A stretch of DNA of 64,000 nt, taken from assembly GCF_029873635.1 (NCBI RefSeq), contig NC_080425.1, forward strand, positions 38,753,390 to 38,817,389, in the 5' to 3' direction. The translations under genes were made by a program, and so were the position numbers. Positions 59,771-64,000 of the stretch are shown one piece after another (the stretch's first letter is position 1; every line of letters begins with the position of its first letter). The DNA is from Malania oleifera (lineage: Eukaryota; Streptophyta; Magnoliopsida; Santalales; Ximeniaceae). The notes below the pieces were generated by a model. It was not told the origin of the DNA. It saw only the letters and a program-made list of their open reading frames with translations, and ran no database searches.

Positions 59771-62040
59771 TGGCTCAAAAGTTGAATATTAAGGGTTCTA
59801 AATGTATCTTGAGGAGTAGGCCTGTGCAAAGAAGCAAGGGTAGTGGAGGACTTAGGAATGCGTTCTCTAGGTTTCACATGGTCAAGATTGTGAATCTCTA
59901 TCATAAAGCCATAGTCAGCCTAACTAAACATAGGTGACATACTTGGGAAGAACATTGCACCAAATATCCTCGGAGTATCGATGCATCTAAAGAGGGACTA
60001 AGAATCTCTGATTAATTCGGGAATTTCGGCCACAATTTTGTATATATTGGACAAAATTTTGGGAATTTAAAATAAACTGAAAAGGAGCAAAATTTGAGGT
60101 TTCATTTTGTTTCTAAATTATTCGCAATCATTTATTCTAATATTTCCCAAAATTTCATTCATAATTTTCATAATTTATTACAAGTTTTCTGTGTTTCTTT
60201 GAATTGAATGTAATTTTTTTGTAAAATACGACCCTCAAACGTTCATGTTATTTTATTCAACACGGAACATAGTGAAAATTGGGAATAGTCATTCCTCATC
60301 TATTTCAAGTTATGGATTAATAAGAATTTGTGGATTGTGATTCTTTATGATGGCAATACATTTTATTTTTTTGTAAACTATGGAATCCTTATCTTATGAC
60401 CATTCTATTCCTAGAAATAGTTATTTCGTGATATGTAAAAAAAATCCTACAACTAGAATACTATAAAGACATCAACATCCGACCAACTGTCAAAAGTAGG
60501 ACATCCCTGTCCATGATTGTGTCAACCCTGACATCATCAAAAGACTCGTACTAAGGTTGTGCTTGCTAAAGCTTGAGTGAGGAGGTAGTCTATGTGGGCA
60601 GAGGAATGGGAGAGTGCTGACTAGAACCATGTGGGAGTCCCAAAATTTTCTGGATTGCTTGCCAGTTGATTCTATGGAATGGAGTTGGACACAACTAGCA
60701 GGAACAAGTGAGGGTAGGGAACATGGGGCGATTCCTAGTCAAGATATAGGGGCTTCTCTCCTCAGGATATTTTTGCTTGAAGGTCATGCCTACACAAGTG
60801 CTTCTGAAGTTGTTTTATCGCCTATTGAAAATGTTCATGCTATTTGTGAATGTCCCAATATTTTTTTCAATAGATGAAGGGGTGAAGCCTGATGGTCATC
60901 CTTGGTTGTACCATTGGCTGTGACAGAATAATGACGGGACATGGAAGGAAGGGTGTAGAGCTATGGCCTTAAATAGCGGTAGTGGGTGGCATAGTGTAAT
61001 GGTAATGGATGTAATGGAAGCTGAAGAAGTGGATGTAACATAGTGGGAAGCTGGGGTAATGGTCGTGAATTTTTTTAAAGCACATACAACCTTATTGTCT
61101 ATATACCATATCTGCACCTTTTGGATCCTTTGGTTCAACTTATTAACATTTTTAATTTTGATACTAAATTTTATATTGGTTTTTAACTGCTATTATCAGA
61201 TATATATATATATATATATATATATTTCATTTTCAGTAATCATATGCGTGATAAATAAATTAGTGAAACAAAATGCATTAGTTTATATAATATGATCCGT
61301 TAATCTATTAAAATCATGCAATGTATTAAACAGGTTCTATTATTTTATTTGATATAGTAATAATAAAATCTAATAAATTCAGACCAACAGCAACAAGTAA
61401 AAGTTACAAGTTGCACTGAAGTGCTTGTGAAAAAAAGGGATTGTGATGGGGCAGGGAGATGAGATTTAGAAATGAGTGGTGGGGTCAAAGTGCACACAAA
61501 ATGCAATTGAAGGGCAAAGATCTAATTAATGACAACAGAAAACTCAATAGGAGGTGTACCTTATTTTGGAGCAAATTGAGCCACCTACTAGCCTAGAGAA
61601 ACTCCAGAGTCTATCTGTAAGTCTTAGCAGGGCAGCCTTGTTTTTCCAATTTCCCTTTTTGGAGACTGCTTGGGCCAGCTTCATTCAGATAGATTGGTTT
61701 GGATCAGTAATGGACAAGTTGGGTAGGCTGGGGCAGAGCAGTTGGGCTTTTTTGAGCTAATCTGGTGCCACCGGACCAGAGCAGAGTGAGAGGACTAGGA
61801 TCTTTTCTCATTTTATGTTTGAGAGGCCAAGCTAGGATGTGGCATTCATTCTTCAGATGGACATAGAATAGGACAATGGTGCATTGGTGTGATACTGGAA
61901 TGCTAGGAGTTGTACATGGAAGAGAATTGGCGGTTGGGGCATCAGATTATCAAAGGTTGCTGCTGTTTGACGGCGAGGCAAGTTGAGGCTGTGAAGCTTT
62001 GGTTCTAGTGACTAGCTGTGGGTGTCAATAGAAGGCCATA
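59771..62040. other. Unassigned sequence with microsatellite
   Basis: The part to about 60100 may be the upstream polyprotein of gypsy D, but no motif supports it. An 87-residue frame (60614-60877) and others are unrecognised. A (TA)14 run lies at 61200-61226. I see no host gene. Confidence 0.35.
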
Positions 62041-62049
62041 AATTATGCC

Positions 62050-62290
62050 TTGTTAATCGCTATTAATCTAGGCTGTACATACTTTCATAAATAGGAGAGG
62101 AGATTTAGCTTACCATGTATAGCTTCCTAAAATCACTCTATGTAAATTAGCTGGCTTACTGTATATAGCTTCCTAAGATCACTCTGTGTAATTAGCATGT
62201 ACAGATTTAAGTTTCCTTGTATAACTGGCACTCTTGCCTATATAATGAAAGACCTTCTCAAAAGAGAGGACAATTCGAACCATTCTGTTA
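62050..62290 (+). mobile_element. 5' LTR of copia element E (part)
   Basis: The right edge is set by the primer site TGGTATCAGAGC at 62291-62302. A TATATAA lies at about 62239-62246. Two copies of a unit of about 42 bp ('TATAGCTTCCTAA-ATCACTCT-TGTAA') lie at 62108-62193. The left edge is an estimate. Confidence 0.6.
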
Positions 62291-62302
62291 TGGTATCAGA
62301 GC
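62291..62302 (+). other. Primer-binding site of copia E
   Basis: TGGTATCAGAGC, complementary to the 3' end of initiator tRNA-Met, 52 nt before the first ATG of gag. Confidence 0.9.
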
Positions 62303-62354
62303 TATTCTCTAAGAAATCTCAGTCCTAGTTTTCTCAGTCATAGCCTCTGCACTT

Positions 62355-64000
62355 ATGGAGAAGTCAGATAATGTTTGTGTCAAATTCACTGGCAACAATT
62401 ATACTGTTTGGGAGTTTTAATTGGAGACCTTTCTCAAGCGTAAAGAGCTGTGGGGACATATAGATGGCAGCAGCAAAGGGGAATCTACTGCAGAAAGGTC
62501 TGTGGCCAACAAGGCAGCTTGGGATGCCAATGATAATCAAATCGTGTCCTGTATTCTTGATTCTATGGAGCCACATCTGATTCTTTCTCTGCGTCCTCAT
62601 AGGTCTGCAAAGGCTATGAGGAATTATCTCAAGCAAGTTTACAACCAAGACAACAATGCTAGGCGCTTCCAGCTTGAGTTGGCCATTGCTAACTATACTC
62701 AAGGGGATCTATCAGTTCGAGACTACTACTCTGGTTATCTGATTTTGTGGAATGATTATTACGACCTTGTTACAGCCAGAGTCTCTGCAGAAGGATTGGA
62801 GGCAGGATTGGCGACAGTACAACACATACACAAAACCAGCCAAAGAGACAAATTTCTAATGAAATTGAGGCCTGAGTTTGAATCTATTCGTGCCTCTTGA
62901 GTAAGTAGAGGTCCTGTTCTGACTTTGGAGGCCTGTTTTGGAGAACTCTTGCATGAGGAACAACGCCTCAATACTCGGAATATTATGGAGAAGTCTCGTG
63001 TTGCTTCTAATACTGTCTTAGTTGCCTATGCTGCTCATGGCAAGGGGAAGGGTCGTGACATGAGCACCACACAGTGCTATAGTTGCAAGAAATATGGCCA
63101 TATGGCCCCTAACTGTCCTCAGAAATTTTGTAATTACTGCAAGCAGCCAGGGCACATTATTAAGAACTGTACTAGTCGTCCTTCACGCTCCAATAAGGTC
63201 TATCATGTTGTTACTGGTGACTTTCAGTCAGCTATGCCTGCTGCTACTGCTGCAACTTCTGCTGTTGCTTTACTGCCTCCAGCACCTTTTCTAACTCGAG
63301 AAACGGTGCAAGAAATGATTGTGAGTGCATTTTCAGCAGTGGGTCTTTAAGGTACTGGTTCTTCATGTCCCTCTTGGATCTTAGACTCGGGTGCTTCTCT
63401 AATCATATGACTAATTCTCTCCATGGTTTAAGTATTGTCAGAGAATATTGTGGCTCTTCACATATTCAAATAGCTAATGGTAGTGCTCTACCCATTGTGG
63501 CTGTTGGTGATGTATCTTCTTCCTTTAAGGATGTTCTTGTATCACCTAATCTCTCTGTGAATTTAGTTTTTGTTGGCCAGCTTGTGGACCAAAATTATGA
63601 TGTACATTTTACTCATGGTGGTTGTGTTGTGCAGGATCAGATGTTAGGGCAGTTAATAGTGAAGGGGCCTAAGCATGGACGTATCTTTTCTCTACAACTA
63701 CTTGTTCCATGAAGCTTACCTTCTTTCTCTGTATTGTCTTTACTTTGTAATAAGTCTAGAGTGTCAAATGAAGTCTGGCATAAGCGCCTTGGTCATCCTA
63801 ATTCTAGGGTTCTATCGTATTTGTTGAAATCTGGTCTATTGAATAATAAAGAGCATTTTTCTTCCACTATGTTTCCTGATTGTGTAACTTGTAAACTTGG
63901 CAAAAGTAAGACTTTACTCTTTCCTTCTAAAGGAAGTTGAGCCACCCCCAGTTTTGAGATCGTTCATAGTGATGTCTGGCGTATTAGTCCTATTATTTCT
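62355..64000 (+). mobile_element. Copia E gag-protease-integrase start, cut by window end
   Basis: Gag starts at 62355 ('MEKSDNVCVKFTGNNYTVW') and runs to 63347 with stops near 62418 and 62898. It includes the UBN2-type core and, unusually, two CCHC knuckles ('CYSCKKYGHMAPNC', 63076-63117; 'CNYCKQPGHIIKNC', 63130-63171). Protease begins near 63372 ('WILDSGAS'), with a frameshift near 63395. The GAG-pre-integrase zinc region ('VWHKRLGHPNSRVL', 'CVTCKLGKS') lies at 63773-63905, and integrase begins near 63958 ('EIVHSDVW'). Far fewer defects than the other copia pieces here suggest a younger insertion. RT and RNase H would lie beyond 64000. Confidence 0.92.

Noticed and set aside
60614-60877. 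87-residue frame as a gene
   Set aside because: No motif, no splice or promoter context, and surrounded by transposon debris.

Overview
The window is a piece of a repeat-rich flowering-plant nuclear genome, probably a eudicot; I cannot name the species. The evidence is spliced genes with GT-AG introns, LTR retrotransposons primed by initiator tRNA-Met (TGGTATCAGAG), L1- and RTE-type LINEs, MITEs, a Mutator-like element and long AT microsatellites. No rRNA, tRNA or CRISPR array was seen. Most of the open reading frames are decayed transposon pieces.

Two host genes are supported. The first (7.2-8.1 kb, + strand, two exons) encodes a 169-residue acidic protein with an N-terminal MGNC lipidation signal, downstream of a TATA box. 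The second (39.7-49.9 kb, + strand, five coding exons seen, 212 codons) is a homologue of Arabidopsis CGR2/CGR3, the Golgi proteins needed for homogalacturonan (pectin) methylesterification. Its last exon, about 45 codons, is not found before the window ends. A 5' UTR splice acceptor precedes its ATG. A GC-richer exon-like block at 17.9-18.16 kb ends in a good donor and may be its first exon. If so, the gene spans more than 32 kb, nearly all of it transposon-filled intron.

Region by region. 0.5-6.5 kb: fragments of a Ty3/gypsy element, two LTR pieces in opposite orientation, and the 5' LTR plus gag/protease of a Ty1/copia element on the - strand. 6.8 kb: a long microsatellite. 7.2-8.1 kb: the MGNC gene. 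9.1-10.2 kb: duplicated AT-rich repeats with a CACTA-like end. 10.2-17.6 kb: a - strand gypsy element with a 2.28 kb LTR, split by a solo LTR. 18.6-35.3 kb: a + strand gypsy element holding a copia element with perfect 5-bp target duplications, which holds an RTE LINE, which holds a hAT-type MITE. 35.5-38.9 kb: a second copy of the solo-LTR family, split by an RTE LINE with a 20-bp duplication.

41.0-47.8 kb: CGR intron 3, with two L1 LINEs, one lacking its reverse transcriptase core, apparently inside a Tourist-like element. 51.1-59.8 kb: a - strand gypsy element broken up by a Mutator-like element with 10-bp duplications, an RTE LINE, a hAT MITE relative and an L1-in-MITE. 62.0-64.0 kb: the 5' part of another copia element, cut by the window end.

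The two host genes have no evident functional link. The window mainly records successive nested insertions around and inside one expanded housekeeping-type gene.
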